Of a DNA stretch of 64,000 nt, positions 37,080 through 45,775 are shown piece after piece; within the stretch, counting starts at the first letter, position 1; the number at the start of each line of letters is the position of its first letter. The notes under the pieces are model-generated. The model had not been told where the DNA came from and did no database searches. It saw only the letters and a program-made list of their open reading frames with translations. A program made the translations under genes and the position numbers. The DNA is from Cystobacter fuscus DSM 2262 (GTDB lineage: Bacteria; Myxococcota; Myxococcia; Myxococcales; Myxococcaceae): NCBI RefSeq assembly GCF_000335475.2, contig NZ_ANAH02000028.1, forward strand, positions 1 to 64,000. Reading direction: 5' to 3'.

Positions 37080-37400
37080 CTAGCCGATGAAGATCCTGGA
37101 TATCTCTTCGGGGGGCACCTCGCCCAGGCTCTCCAGGATGAAATCCATACGTTCCACGGTCGCGGCCTTCTTGGGATTGCCGACCAGTCTGGCGCGCAGT
37201 TGCTGAATCTCGTTCACGACCGCAGGCAGATCCGCCACATCCACGGACGTCCCAGCCTGAAAGAGCGGCAGCCAGCGCAGGCCCAGTTTCTCCGCATTCT
37301 CAACCCATTCCGTGCCGTATTCCCCCTCGGTCGCTACTGGGATGTAGAGTTCCTTGCGGCCCTGCTCCTTGAACTCGATGAGGATCGCCACCGACATCAT
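37080..37400 (-). CDS. Putative immunity protein for the neighbouring toxin
   Basis: 106 residues, no recognised family; acidic N-terminus with alternating strands (VAILIEFKEQGRKELYIPVATEGE), then a helix and a conserved-looking AVVNEIQQLRARLVG. No signal peptide, so it acts in the cytoplasm. It follows the large candidate toxin by 40 nt on the same strand, the usual toxin-immunity order. The functional claim rests on size, position and lack of any other neighbour. ATG start, with two adjacent start codons possible. Confidence 0.45.
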   Translation of the reverse strand: MMSVAILIEFKEQGRKELYIPVATEGEYGTEWVENAEKLGLRWLPLFQAGTSVDVADLPAVVNEIQQLRARLVGNPKKAATVERMDFILESLGEVPPEEISRIFIG

Positions 37401-37440
37401 CTGCCTCCCTATGTTCCGGTGACGAATCTATCACTGCCCG

Positions 37441-39006
37441 TCACCTGGCCTGCGTCACGGCGTCAGGCAGGGGCGGCAAGAGCAGATTGACCCCGTAAGT
37501 CGCATCGAAGCTCCAGCCCGGGAATTGGGTGCGGAGCGCCTTGAGCTGCGCGGCCACGGCCGCCCGCAGCATGGGGGTGTTTCCATCGATGCGGAATTGG
37601 ATCTTCTGAAAACCCTTGATCTCCTCAAGCGTTGGGACGGTGGGGGAGCCATCGCTTTTCGGCCGGGTCGCGGTCGCCTCGTGAAGCAGGATGGAGATCC
37701 GCTTGAGCGTCTTGGTGTAGATCTGGTCCTTCGCCCAATTCTCGGGAGTCTTATCCCCTTTGAAGAATTTCCGGGCCGACTTGTACTCGATGAACAATTT
37801 CTTGCTCATGTCGATCCCGTCAAACTCTCCCCTGGACTGAAGTTTGTTTTTGGCGGTCTTCGTGACAAGCTCCACCCGTCGATAGAACGAGCCGAGCACT
37901 TCCCGAGGCCGTCCCTTCATTCCCTCTTTGAAGTGATCCAAGCGTTTGCCCAGCCACTCTCCAATCTTACCCTCACCGATACAGCGGCCAATCGGTGTCC
38001 CGCGCAGCGCATTGGCGGCCCAGCTCACCCCTTTCGAGGCCGCGACCATCAGTGCCAGTTCCAGCAACTTCCCCAGCAGTGCAGCCAGGGCCTCGGCGAA
38101 CTGCTGTGCTGCCTGTTCCAGCTTGGACACCCGTCCTTTCGCTTCCCAGACGGCGCTGAAAAACTTGGCGAACTCCCCTCCCACTGTGGCGAGAGACTCC
38201 GCCACCCAGCCCACGAACATCGCCAGCCCCATCCACTCGAGTATCAGGAGGCCCAGCTCGAAGCCGTAAGCGGCGCCAGAGCCGCCAGTCACCACCCCCA
38301 CCACCACGGTGGTGGCCCCCAGGATGGCGATAGAGACAAGGGCCATCATCGCCAGCGACTCGAGGACCTCAACCACCTCCTTCTCGCCATGTTTCAAAAT
38401 GGCTTTTCCCAGATAATTCTTCGACAACCGGATGGCTCGATCGAGATCCTCGCAGAACTGGGCGAAGCGCAGCATCGGCGAGGCAAGCCGTTCGAGAAAC
38501 TCGTAGGAGATCGATCCAGAATCGACAACCGACACCAGCGACTGGGCATAGCGGCGGCTTGGAATCCAGATCAGGTCCCTCTCATTGAACTTCACGCTTT
38601 TCCACCCCGTCACGCCCTTGGGAATCGCTTTCTTGTTCGCTAACCCGAGGACATTCACGTAGAAGCGCAGATCCTGTCCCCAGCAGATCTGATCGCCATA
38701 GTAGGCCTCGCTGATGGCGATCGCGGTGCCCGCCAAGTCCTTTTCCACACGGTGCAACCGTGCGGTCGGTTCGGGAAGGTTCGTCCAGATGTAGGCCGAT
38801 GAGACATAGCCTTCTTGTCCGCCGGGTGTAGCGACGTAGGACCAGCCGTCTGTGGAGCGCTTGATGACTTGCACGTGCGCGCTGAAGGGTAACGTGCGAA
38901 TGGGATTTCCATTCGTGCTGGGTGAGGGGCGCAACCGCACTTCAGGATCGCCATCCCAGTTGATGATGCCCACCTTGCCCACGAACTCCCATTTGCCATC
39001 GGGCAT
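37441..39006 (-). CDS. Candidate polymorphic toxin: SH3 domain, membrane segments, PD-(D/E)XK-like nuclease
   Basis: 521 residues. N-terminal SH3-like domain ~8-75 ([37 protein letters not shown]). Middle: hydrophobic segments ~218-242, ~250-270 and ~304-325 (weak), which could cross a membrane. C-terminal ~395-450 resembles the PD-(D/E)XK core: [21 protein letters not shown] has Asp397 or Asp400, Glu408 and Lys410 in the order D...ExK, then an aromatic/basic helix. No signal peptide, so it would need a dedicated secretion route. ATG 39006 (GGGGGG upstream) is preferred to GTG 39009. A small gene follows after 40 nt (candidate immunity). Base use is less GC-biased than its neighbours, as expected for a transferred gene. 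Confidence 0.5.
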   Translation of the reverse strand: MPDGKWEFVGKVGIINWDGDPEVRLRPSPSTNGNPIRTLPFSAHVQVIKRSTDGWSYVATPGGQEGYVSSAYIWTNLPEPTARLHRVEKDLAGTAIAISEAYYGDQICWGQDLRFYVNVLGLANKKAIPKGVTGWKSVKFNERDLIWIPSRRYAQSLVSVVDSGSISYEFLERLASPMLRFAQFCEDLDRAIRLSKNYLGKAILKHGEKEVVEVLESLAMMALVSIAILGATTVVVGVVTGGSGAAYGFELGLLILEWMGLAMFVGWVAESLATVGGEFAKFFSAVWEAKGRVSKLEQAAQQFAEALAALLGKLLELALMVAASKGVSWAANALRGTPIGRCIGEGKIGEWLGKRLDHFKEGMKGRPREVLGSFYRRVELVTKTAKNKLQSRGEFDGIDMSKKLFIEYKSARKFFKGDKTPENWAKDQIYTKTLKRISILLHEATATRPKSDGSPTVPTLEEIKGFQKIQFRIDGNTPMLRAAVAAQLKALRTQFPGWSFDATYGVNLLLPPLPDAVTQAR

Positions 39007-39172
39007 CACGCCCCCCTATGGTTGGCAGGGCTCCCCGATGGGGCCCCCGCTCTGGCAAGGTATCGGAGGACCTGGCGGAGACGTCCTGGCAATGGCACCG
39101 ACAGCCCTCCTCCGTCTGGACGCAGGCGCTGGATGTGCGCCCCGCGGGCGAGAAGTCCTGAACCCGTGGAAC

Positions 39173-39198
39173 TTGACGAAGCACGACCGGTCGTGCTT
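39173..39198 (+). promoter_or_regulatory. Perfect 20-bp TetR operator over the promoter
   Basis: AAGCACGACCGGTCGTGCTT (39179-39198) is a perfect palindrome, the typical form of a TetR-family operator. TTGACG (39173-39178) just before it looks like a -35 element, so the operator would sit between -35 and -10. It ends 10 nt before the TetR ATG. The regulator probably represses itself. Confidence 0.75.
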
Positions 39199-39208
39199 TT
39201 TCTGGCGC

Positions 39209-39808
39209 ATGGCGAAGCGCGCCCCCAAGACGAACGAGCGGATCCTCCAGGAAGGCCTGGCCCTGATGAGCCAGGAAGGCCTGGCGGGAGTCACGATCGG
39301 CCGGCTGGCGGAACAGGTGGGGATGTCGAAGAGCGGGCTCTTCGCCCACTTCCGTGGCAAGGAAGACATCCAGGTGGGACTGCTCGAATACGCCGGCCGC
39401 GTCTTCCTCCCGTGCGTCCTCGAGCCCGCGATGAAGGCGCCCGAGGGGCTGCCCCGCTTGGAATCCCTGGTCCAGCATTGGCTGGGATGGGCGAAGCGGG
39501 CGGGACTCCCGGGGGGCTGCGCCGTGGCCGCCGCGATGTTCGAGCTCGACGACGTGGAGAGCCCCGTCCGGGAGTATGTCCTCGGCCTCGAGGCGCAGTG
39601 GCGCGCCACGCTGGGGCAGTTCGTCCAGCGGGCGGTTGACCTCGGGCACCTGCGCGCCGGACTCGATGTCGAACAGTTCGTCTGGGAACTCTGTGGCATC
39701 TACCTGAGCCATCACACCTCGAGCCGCTTCGTGCGGGACCCGCGCGCCGATGAGCGGGCCCGCGTGGCCTTCGAGGCGCTCGTGAACCGGGCCCGTCCCG
39801 GGAAGTAG
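39209..39808 (+). CDS. TetR-family transcriptional regulator
   Basis: 199 residues. N-terminal helix-turn-helix: RILQEGLALMSQEGLAGVTIGRLAEQVGMSKSGLFAHFRGKEDI (the HTH and its flanking helices, in pieces), then a helical ligand/dimer domain with GGCAVAAAMFELDDVESPVR, as seen in TetR_C_6-like members. The ATG is 10 nt after a perfect palindromic operator, so autoregulation is likely. The following gene encodes a secreted cytochrome c, which is a possible target, but the gap of 35 nt and the same strand also allow simple co-transcription. Confidence 0.92.
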   Translation: MAKRAPKTNERILQEGLALMSQEGLAGVTIGRLAEQVGMSKSGLFAHFRGKEDIQVGLLEYAGRVFLPCVLEPAMKAPEGLPRLESLVQHWLGWAKRAGLPGGCAVAAAMFELDDVESPVREYVLGLEAQWRATLGQFVQRAVDLGHLRAGLDVEQFVWELCGIYLSHHTSSRFVRDPRADERARVAFEALVNRARPGK

Positions 39809-39843
39809 TCGCGCTGTCCTCGCATGCCTTCAGGTGTCTGTTC

Positions 39844-40884
39844 ATGCTCTCCGCACGCGCTGGTGCAGTCCTGCTCATTCTGGGCCTGGAGATGGGGTGT
39901 ACCCGGAAGCCCCCGGACACGTGGACCGAGGTGGACGGAGGCGTGCGCTGCGAGGGCGATCCGCGCCACCTGGCCTGCACCGGCCTGTATGGCGAAGGAG
40001 GGACGGGGTGGGCGGCGAGGCAGCCCGGTCCGGGTGTCCGTGCCTTCACGCCCGGGCTCCAGCTGTGGAGCGATGGCCTGGAGAAGTCCCGCTTCGTGTG
40101 GCTGCCTCCGGGGACGCGGGTGGACACCTCGCGCATGGACGAGTGGCGCTTCCCGGTGGGCACGAAGTTCTGGAAGGAGTTCCGCTGGAAGGGCCGGCGC
40201 ATCGAGACCCGCTTCATGTGGAAGCGCGCCGAGGGCTCCTGGCTGCGGACGACCTACCGCTGGAGCGAGGACGAGCACGTGGCGCTCGAGCTCACGGAGG
40301 GCGAGCGCGACGTGCCCGGCACTCCGGGCTTCGAGATTCCCAGTCAGCTGGACTGCCAGGCCTGCCATCGGGGCCGGGAAGACGGCGTCCTCGGCTTCGA
40401 GGCGGTGGCGCTCGCGCATGAGGCGGCCTCGGGGCTGACGCTCGGGCAGCTCGCCGAGGAGGGACTGCTCACGCACCCGCCCGGCCAGGCGCCACTCCTC
40501 CCGGGAACGCCCGTCGAGCGCGAGGCCCTCGGCTGGTTGCACATGAATTGTGGCGTCTCGTGCCACAACGCGAACGAGACGGCCCTGGCGAGCTTTTCGG
40601 GCCCGCGGCTCCGGTTGGAATCGCAGGAGCTCGCGTCCGTCCAGGCCACGGGGGCGTTCCGCACGGGCGTGGGAGTGCCTTCCCAGTTCCGGCCCTCGCT
40701 CGGGGCTGGCGGGAAGTTCCTGCGGGTCGCCCCCGGAGATGGGTCGCACAGCACGCTGCTGTACCGGATCGGCAGCCGCGAGCCGGCGGTCCAGATGCCG
40801 CCCCTGGGCACGCATGTCGTGGACGAGGTCGGCCGCGCCGCCGTCCGCCGTTGGATCGAATCGATGCGAAGGACAAACCCGTGA
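39844..40884 (+). CDS. Diheme-like cytochrome c lipoprotein
   Basis: 346 residues. Signal peptide with lipobox LEMGC (Cys19). Two candidate heme-binding sites: DCQACH (CxxCH) and MNCGVSCH (CxxxCH, unusual). The N-terminal ~170 residues include TPGLQLWSDGLEKSRFVWLPPGT and EFRWKGRRIETRFMW, a segment I recall from SO2930-type proteins. This suggests an outer-membrane or periplasmic electron-transfer protein. Its stop overlaps the next gene's GTG as GTGA. Base composition is normal for the window. Confidence 0.75.
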   Translation: MLSARAGAVLLILGLEMGCTRKPPDTWTEVDGGVRCEGDPRHLACTGLYGEGGTGWAARQPGPGVRAFTPGLQLWSDGLEKSRFVWLPPGTRVDTSRMDEWRFPVGTKFWKEFRWKGRRIETRFMWKRAEGSWLRTTYRWSEDEHVALELTEGERDVPGTPGFEIPSQLDCQACHRGREDGVLGFEAVALAHEAASGLTLGQLAEEGLLTHPPGQAPLLPGTPVEREALGWLHMNCGVSCHNANETALASFSGPRLRLESQELASVQATGAFRTGVGVPSQFRPSLGAGGKFLRVAPGDGSHSTLLYRIGSREPAVQMPPLGTHVVDEVGRAAVRRWIESMRRTNP

Positions 40885-41360
40885 AGGACCTGCTCTATCA
40901 AGGCGTTCTCTTCCTGCACTCCTGGCTGCGCTGGGGCGTGGTGCTGCTGGGCCTCGTCACCTTTGTCCGGGCGGTGCGGGGCTGGGCGGGCGGCCTCGAG
41001 TGGACCCGGACGGATCAGCGCGTGCGGCTGCTCTTCATCACCCTGCTCGACAGCCAGGTGTTGCTCGGACTGTCGCTCTACTTCGTGCTCAGTCCGCTGA
41101 CGCCCCGGAGTCTGGAGGGCCTGCGGTCGGTCATGTCCATCTCCGTGCTCCGCTTCTTCGGCCTCGAGCACGCGACGACGATGCTGACGGCGCTCGTCAT
41201 CGCGCATGTCGCCTCCGTCGCGAGCCGCAAGGCCCGGGACTCCAAGGCGAAGCATCGCCGGTGGGCGGTGGGACTGCTCATCGCGCTGGTGTGCATCGTG
41301 GCGGGAATCCCCTGGCCCGGACTGCCCTACGGAAGACCGCTCCTGAGGATCTTCGGATAG
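40881..41360 (+). CDS. Small integral membrane protein paired with cytochrome c
   Basis: 159 residues and four hydrophobic segments with His residues inside or near them (LHSWLRWGV, FGLEHATTM, VIAHVASV), spaced like the ligands of cytochrome b561-type proteins. GTG start 40881 overlaps the cytochrome c stop (GTGA), so translation is coupled. A membrane electron-transfer partner of the cytochrome is the natural reading, but no heme site is proven. No family name is certain. Confidence 0.65.
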   Translation: MKDLLYQGVLFLHSWLRWGVVLLGLVTFVRAVRGWAGGLEWTRTDQRVRLLFITLLDSQVLLGLSLYFVLSPLTPRSLEGLRSVMSISVLRFFGLEHATTMLTALVIAHVASVASRKARDSKAKHRRWAVGLLIALVCIVAGIPWPGLPYGRPLLRIFG

Positions 41361-41415
41361 CCGAAGGTGGCATCATCGCCCCATGTCCACGCCTCCGCGC
41401 GAGTTGCTGGGTTCC

Positions 41416-42027
41416 TCAGCCCTTGATGATGTACGTCTGACGCAGCAACCGCCCGCCGCGCTCCAGTTCGAGTTCGACGCGGGAGGCCTTCATCACGAGG
41501 GCGTAGGCCTCGAGCGCGCCCTCCGGGCTGTTCAGGGGGATGCCGTTGAGACGCAGGACGAGATCCTGATCGCGCAGGCCGAGCTGGAAGAAGAAGGAGT
41601 TCGGGTGGACGGAGAACAGCGTCATGCCCTGTGCCACGCCGTTCTTGAAGAAGGGGCCGCTTTGGGGCGGCTCGGCGACGCAGTGTCTGTCGGGCGGGCC
41701 GTTGCGGCGGGACACCTCATGGAGAGAGGGACCGACCTGCCGGATGTCCAGCGCGCAGAGTGAGGCGAGCGCGGACGTCTGCTCCTTGGGAAAGGGTGGT
41801 GGGACGGTCGGCGGCCCGATTTGGCGGGAGAGCGTGTCCAGTGCCAGGGGCGTGGGCTGCTCGCCGGGGCTCGGGGCGGGAGGTACGGTGGTGAAGGCGG
41901 GCGCGTAGCGGAGGGGTGGTTGGCGCAGGACGTCCGCCACCGTGTTCAGGGAGTACGCGAGGGCCAGGACCGAGACGGTGATGCAGAGAGGGTATAGGGC
42001 CTGTGCGGAGGGACGGACGAAGGGCAT
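41416..42027 (-). CDS. Orphan GspC/PDZ-like inner-membrane protein
   Basis: 203 residues. One N-terminal transmembrane helix (PLCITVSVLALAYSLNTVADVL), a Pro-rich linker (~45-95), then a C-terminal PDZ-like domain: MTLFSVHPNSFFFQLGLRDQDLVLRLNG, then ALVMKASRVELELERGG. That is the layout of type II secretion GspC. No other gsp gene is nearby, so it is an orphan. ATG 42027 has GGAG 9 nt upstream; the long frame beyond it is not supported. Confidence 0.7.
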   Translation of the reverse strand: MPFVRPSAQALYPLCITVSVLALAYSLNTVADVLRQPPLRYAPAFTTVPPAPSPGEQPTPLALDTLSRQIGPPTVPPPFPKEQTSALASLCALDIRQVGPSLHEVSRRNGPPDRHCVAEPPQSGPFFKNGVAQGMTLFSVHPNSFFFQLGLRDQDLVLRLNGIPLNSPEGALEAYALVMKASRVELELERGGRLLRQTYIIKG

Positions 42028-42436
42028 GGGCGGGCTCCGGAGGCGCGATGGCGGGCTGCTCCTCACACAAAGCAAGGACGGGACCAGGGGAGGGGCGGAC
42101 GGGGACCACGAGAGCGGGACGCCCGGGCTGTCCGGGAGCCAGCACTGCCCGTGCGCCAGATTGTCCGCGCACCGCGTGCGGGAGGTGACAGCGTGTCTCC
42201 ATCCGCTGGCGTTTCCGGGGCCATGGCCTGTGGGGCCGCGCTTTCCGCACGCTCTCTCCCGCGTGGTGTTGAGGCTCAATCCGCCAGGGCCAAGCGGAGG
42301 GACGCGCGAGTTTCAGCGCCCTTTTTCCCGTTCGGGGGTGAGCAGGCAGGGGAGGGGGCTCAACCCCGTCCCCTGGTCGGCGGAGGCCTCAGTCTCCAGG
42401 GTAGGGGGAAGACAGATTCGCCACGAGGAGGGGAAC
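42028..42436. other. Gene-free spacer, 409 nt
   Basis: Divergent spacer between the GspC-like gene and the small membrane-protein gene. It is GC-rich. An open minus frame upstream of the GspC start runs through it but has no start context and low-complexity sequence. No hairpin or promoter motif stands out. The stretch GGGGTGAGCAGGCAGGGG (about 42338-42355) is purine-rich only. Confidence 0.6.
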
Positions 42437-42847
42437 GTGGACCGATTGAAGCGGGACGATCGTGAGCAGGCGCTGTACTTCGTCACGAGCTTTCTCGGCT
42501 CGGTGACCCTGTCCTATTACCTGTCCCGGCTCATGGGCAGTGGCACCGTGTCCGCGGGACGCATGCTCCTGATGCTGCCCGTTATGGTGGCGGGCTTCTG
42601 GCTGTTCTACGTCTTCGGCAAGCGCCGGCCCGCGACCCTCTTCATGATGAACGCCGCCTTCGCCTTCCTGTCGTTGATTGCCCTGTTCCTGACCTTCCAG
42701 TTCCTGAGTGGACTTCGCGGCCAGGCCGCGCTCAAGTCCCCGGATGCTCACGATCCATGCGTTTGGCCGTGTCCATTCGAAGGTGATTGGCGTCACGCGC
42801 GACCTGCGCCCCCTTTGAATGTTGGAGGAGTGCGGCCTGCCCTATGA
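42437..42847 (+). CDS. Small membrane protein with a C-terminus altered by a GST relic
   Basis: 136 residues as read. Start GTG 42437 (GAGGGGAAC upstream). Three transmembrane helices lie within ~residues 12-100 (FVTSFLGSVTLSYYLSRLMGSG, MLLMLPVMVAGFWLFYVFGKR, FMMNAAFAFLSLIALFLTFQFLSG). From about residue 102 on (SPDAHDPCVWPC...) the frame runs into DNA that, in another frame, codes a glutathione S-transferase-like sequence. The last ~35 residues are therefore probably not the original C-terminus; the natural stop may have been lost. Function unknown. Confidence 0.6.
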   Translation: MDRLKRDDREQALYFVTSFLGSVTLSYYLSRLMGSGTVSAGRMLLMLPVMVAGFWLFYVFGKRRPATLFMMNAAFAFLSLIALFLTFQFLSGLRGQAALKSPDAHDPCVWPCPFEGDWRHARPAPPLNVGGVRPAL

Positions 42848-42973
42848 GGTGCGCGGCCTCGACCACTCCGCGTGCGCGCCTACCAGGAGCGGTGCGAGGC
42901 CCGGCCTGCCTGGCAGCGCACGCTGGATGCGTACGAGCAGCGGCTGGGCGCGAAGCCCGGCAGCACCCGATAA
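42744..42973 (+). pseudogene. Glutathione S-transferase relic with nonsense codon and internal deletion
   Basis: Read from ATG 42744, the frame gives MLTIHAFGRVHSKVIGVTRDL..., the start typical of GSTs, then a TGA in place of the expected Trp codon, and continues in frame with MLEECGLPYEVRGLDHS, the thioredoxin-fold motif. The C-terminal part reappears in another frame: RAYQERCEARPAWQRTLDAYEQRLG then TAA at 42971-42973, the usual GST end. The middle (about 130 residues, ~400 nt) is missing. Only ~230 nt remain of ~630. The ends of this relic overlap the 3' part of the membrane-protein frame. Confidence 0.8.
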
Positions 42974-43042
42974 GCACCCATCCCCTCGTTGGCTCGCTCG
43001 CCGTCCGGACCGACTGCCATACAAGACGGAGACGGCTCCGTG

Positions 43043-43507
43043 TCAGCCTTCGAGCGCGAGGCGGCTGGAGAGCGTGGGGACGTAGGCATCCAGCATCGAG
43101 ATGACGTGGTCCACGAGCCGCGCGTAGACCACGGGGTCCAGGACGGTGCCCGTCACGTCGATTCCGTTGGAGAAGCGCAGCTCGCCATCCGTCAGGTCGA
43201 GCTCGAACTTCCCCACGGCGAGGCCGTAGTTGATGGCGGTGATGGCGACCGCGGCGTCGGTCCGTGCCGGCTCCGGCACCGTCCCGGGAACGACGCCGTA
43301 GAAGACCGTGCGTCCCTCTTCGGGCTCGATCTGGATGTAGCACGCGTAGGTCCGCTCCCCCCGGAGCGCCAGGGACCAGATCAACTTCCCCGGGAGCTGG
43401 GTCAGCGCCCAGCCGCGCTCGAGGACGACCTGGGTGATGGCTTTCTGAATCGATTCGACCGTACGTCCGAGGGCATCGCTCACGGAGTGGAGACTAGCGC
43501 GAGCCAT
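43043..43507 (-). CDS. YbjN-like domain protein
   Basis: 154 residues. Start ATG 43507 (the frame upstream is low-complexity). YbjN/T3SS-chaperone-like pattern: SDALGRTVESIQKAI, LERGWALTQLPGKLIWSLALRGERTYACYIQIEPEEGRTVFYGVVPG (in pieces) and VAITAINYGLAVGKFELDL, with C-terminal helix LVDHVISMLDAYVPTL. Such proteins are small, cytoplasmic and chaperone-like. Function here unknown. The gene is divergent from a secreted protein gene. Confidence 0.65.
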   Translation of the reverse strand: MARASLHSVSDALGRTVESIQKAITQVVLERGWALTQLPGKLIWSLALRGERTYACYIQIEPEEGRTVFYGVVPGTVPEPARTDAAVAITAINYGLAVGKFELDLTDGELRFSNGIDVTGTVLDPVVYARLVDHVISMLDAYVPTLSSRLALEG

Positions 43508-43829
43508 CGCCGTGGAGGCAGGCGGCGGGTGTTGGCGGGTTCTTCCCGCCCGACTGGCCCCGGCGACTCGTGGGCTGGTGGCGGCGCGCGCCGCGGGTGG
43601 AAGCACCGCCCGAGCCCCCTCCCCCACCGGGCTGGAGTGGGGTGGGCCCGGCGCCCCCCTGACATTGCCTTCGACACATCCAGTCTTGTCTTGAACGGAT
43701 CCGGGATTCACGTCGGTGGCCCCTGGAACTCCGGGGCAACATATTCGCCTTCTTTCAGGCACCGGTGACGCCGTCTCGCTCCCCTGTGCACGGGGTTCTC
43801 CCTACGTGAGCTGCCTTCTGAGACATCCC
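43508..43829. other. Divergent promoter spacer, 322 nt
   Basis: No gene is seen. It lies between the start codons of the YbjN-like gene (minus) and the TPR-like secreted protein (plus). It is GC-rich with a Gly/Ala-coding open frame on both strands that has no RBS. No motif was found that I could support. Confidence 0.5.
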
Positions 43830-44594
43830 ATGGGTTTCCGGACGGTGGCGCTGGTGCTGGTGCTGGCGCTCCCACTTCCGACCCTGGCCGCGCGTGAGTC
43901 CATCCGCAATCACCTCCTCGTGATCCAGCAGTTGCTGGGCACCACTCAATACGAGCGCGCGCTCGATCAGCTCCAGGTGGCCCGCCAGGAGCGCCATGGG
44001 ACGGACGAGGACGTCACGCTCTCGCTCTATGAAGGCATCCTCCTGTACGAGCTACGCCGCAAGGACGAGGCGAAGGCGGCGTTCCGCCGGGGCTTCCTGC
44101 TGCGGCCCAAGGCGGAGCTGCCCGTGCCGGTGTCTCCCAAGATCCAGGCGGATGTCGACGCTGTCCGTCAGCAGGTCGAGGCCGAGCTGAAGGCCATGCC
44201 CAACCCTCCGGCCCAGCCGGAGGACTTGAAGGCCGAATCCACGGCGACCCCGTCCGAGAAGACGCCCTCCGGGCTCCGCCGGCACGCGCTGATTCCCGCC
44301 CTGGCGGGAGGAGCCCTCGTGGTGGCGGGAGGAGTCTCGCTGGGCATCTCCCGCGCGCAGGCGAACATCCTGCGCGATGACGATCCCCGCATCGTGAGCC
44401 GGGCGGATGCGGAGCTGGTCGGCAGACGCGGCCAGAACTGGCAGACCGCGGGCTTCAGTCTGCTGGGCGTGGGCGCCGCGGGCCTGCTCACCGCGGCGGG
44501 CATGTACCTGCTGGGAGCCCCCGACGACGCCGCCCCATCCATCGGTGTGGGCACCAACGGGACCTCAGCGTTCCTTTATGGGAGGTGGCCATGA
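43830..44594 (+). CDS. Secreted protein with a TPR-like region and membrane-spanning C-terminus
   Basis: 254 residues. Signal peptide (MGFRTVALVLVLALPLPTLAARES). A TPR-like helical region follows (LLGTTQYERALDQLQVARQERHG, YEGILLYELRRKDEAKAAFRRGFLLRP), then a Pro/Lys-rich linker and two hydrophobic segments (LIPALAGGALVVAGGVSLGI, GFSLLGVGAAGLLTAAGMYLLG). The order (TPR, charged linker, two TM) is common in myxobacterial envelope proteins of unknown function. Stop overlaps the next gene's ATG as ATGA (44591), so translation is coupled to the RCC1 protein. Confidence 0.72.
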   Translation: MGFRTVALVLVLALPLPTLAARESIRNHLLVIQQLLGTTQYERALDQLQVARQERHGTDEDVTLSLYEGILLYELRRKDEAKAAFRRGFLLRPKAELPVPVSPKIQADVDAVRQQVEAELKAMPNPPAQPEDLKAESTATPSEKTPSGLRRHALIPALAGGALVVAGGVSLGISRAQANILRDDDPRIVSRADAELVGRRGQNWQTAGFSLLGVGAAGLLTAAGMYLLGAPDDAAPSIGVGTNGTSAFLYGRWP

Positions 44595-45775
44595 CTCGGA
44601 ATCCCGCGGCACCCGGTGGACACGCCCTGCTCCTCTTGCTGGCCGGACTGCTCGGCGCATGGGGGTGCGTGGACTTCGATAAGGACGTAGAGGCGTATTG
44701 CCAGCGCAATCCCAGCGTCTGCCTGACGTCGCTGCCAGATGGAGGCTCCCAACCTGCCCCCATCACCCACGTCTCCTCGCGAGGACAGCACAGCCTGGCG
44801 CGCCGGAGCGATGGCTCGGTGTGGGCCTGGGGAGAAAACACCACGGGACAGTTGGGAGACGGTACGACCACACTCCGCTCGACGCCGACGAAGATCGCCA
44901 CGCTGAGCAACATGGAGCGAGTGGCCGCGGGCCATGGCCACTCCCTCGCACTGCGCGCCGGCAAGGTCTGGGCGTGGGGTAAGCCAGACTCAGGCGCGAT
45001 CAAGACTGCTCCCGTGGAAGTTCCTGGCTTGAGTGATGTCGTCGCCATCGCCGCGGGCTTTTCACACTCCCTGGCGCTAAGCCAGTCAGGTCAGGTCTGG
45101 TCCTGGGGGAATGACAACGCGGGCCATGCGAATAACACGCCCGTCCAGGTGGAAGGACTGCCGGGCATCAAGGCCATTGCCGCTGGAGTCAGCTACTCAC
45201 TGGCACTGGGCACGGATGGATCGGTCTGGGCTTGGGGCGACAACACCCTGGGTCAGCTGGGCTCGGACACTCCGTCCAGCGCCACGCCCGTGAAGGTGGC
45301 GGAGCTGCCAATGATCACGTTCATCGCGGCAGGCAGCACCCATGCACTGGCGCTGGACACGGCGGGCGGGGTCTGGACCTGGGGAGCCAACGACCACGGC
45401 CAGCTGGGGGATGGAACAACGAGCACCAAGAGGTCCCAACCCCAACAGGTGAGCGGCTTGGCGAACATCCAGGCGCTGGCTGGGGGCAACGGCCACTCCC
45501 TGGCACTCAACAGCGCCAATGACGTCATGGCCTGGGGCAGGGACTCCGCGGGGCAGCTGGGAGATGACTTGTCGTTGAAGGATCAATCCAGGCCCGTGAA
45601 GACCTCCTCCTTGACCAATGCCACCGCCATCTCCGCGGGCCACTCCCACTCCCTGGCCGTGCTCAGCGACGGCAGTCTGTTCGCGTGGGGCTCCAACGAG
45701 AACGGCCGACTGGGTGTCATCCTCCCGTTGCCGTCCGAGACCATTCCCACGCCTCTGCCCGTCGCATTTCCGTGA
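44591..45775 (+). CDS. RCC1-repeat lipoprotein
   Basis: 394 residues. Signal peptide with lipobox GAWGC (Cys~25), so it is anchored outside the cytoplasm. After a short Cys-bearing linker (EAYCQRNPSVC) come about seven RCC1-type blades: each has HSLALxxxGxVWAWGxNxxGQLGxxT with variations (DGSVWAWGENTTGQLGDGT, AGGVWTWGANDHGQLGDGT). These form a seven-blade propeller often used for protein binding. The ATG has GGAGG 6 nt before, coupled to the upstream gene. Beyond the stop lies the relic of endonuclease V. Confidence 0.88.
   Translation: MTRNPAAPGGHALLLLLAGLLGAWGCVDFDKDVEAYCQRNPSVCLTSLPDGGSQPAPITHVSSRGQHSLARRSDGSVWAWGENTTGQLGDGTTTLRSTPTKIATLSNMERVAAGHGHSLALRAGKVWAWGKPDSGAIKTAPVEVPGLSDVVAIAAGFSHSLALSQSGQVWSWGNDNAGHANNTPVQVEGLPGIKAIAAGVSYSLALGTDGSVWAWGDNTLGQLGSDTPSSATPVKVAELPMITFIAAGSTHALALDTAGGVWTWGANDHGQLGDGTTSTKRSQPQQVSGLANIQALAGGNGHSLALNSANDVMAWGRDSAGQLGDDLSLKDQSRPVKTSSLTNATAISAGHSHSLAVLSDGSLFAWGSNENGRLGVILPLPSETIPTPLPVAFP

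Noticed and set aside
39022-39639. A second frame through the tetR gene.
   Set aside because: The frame from 39209 has the HTH and correct start context; the other frame is Arg/Gly-rich with no motif.
42732-43343. A minus-strand open frame over the GST relic.
   Set aside because: The plus-strand reading explains the sequence as GST ends, and the minus frame is Arg/Ala-rich without an RBS.
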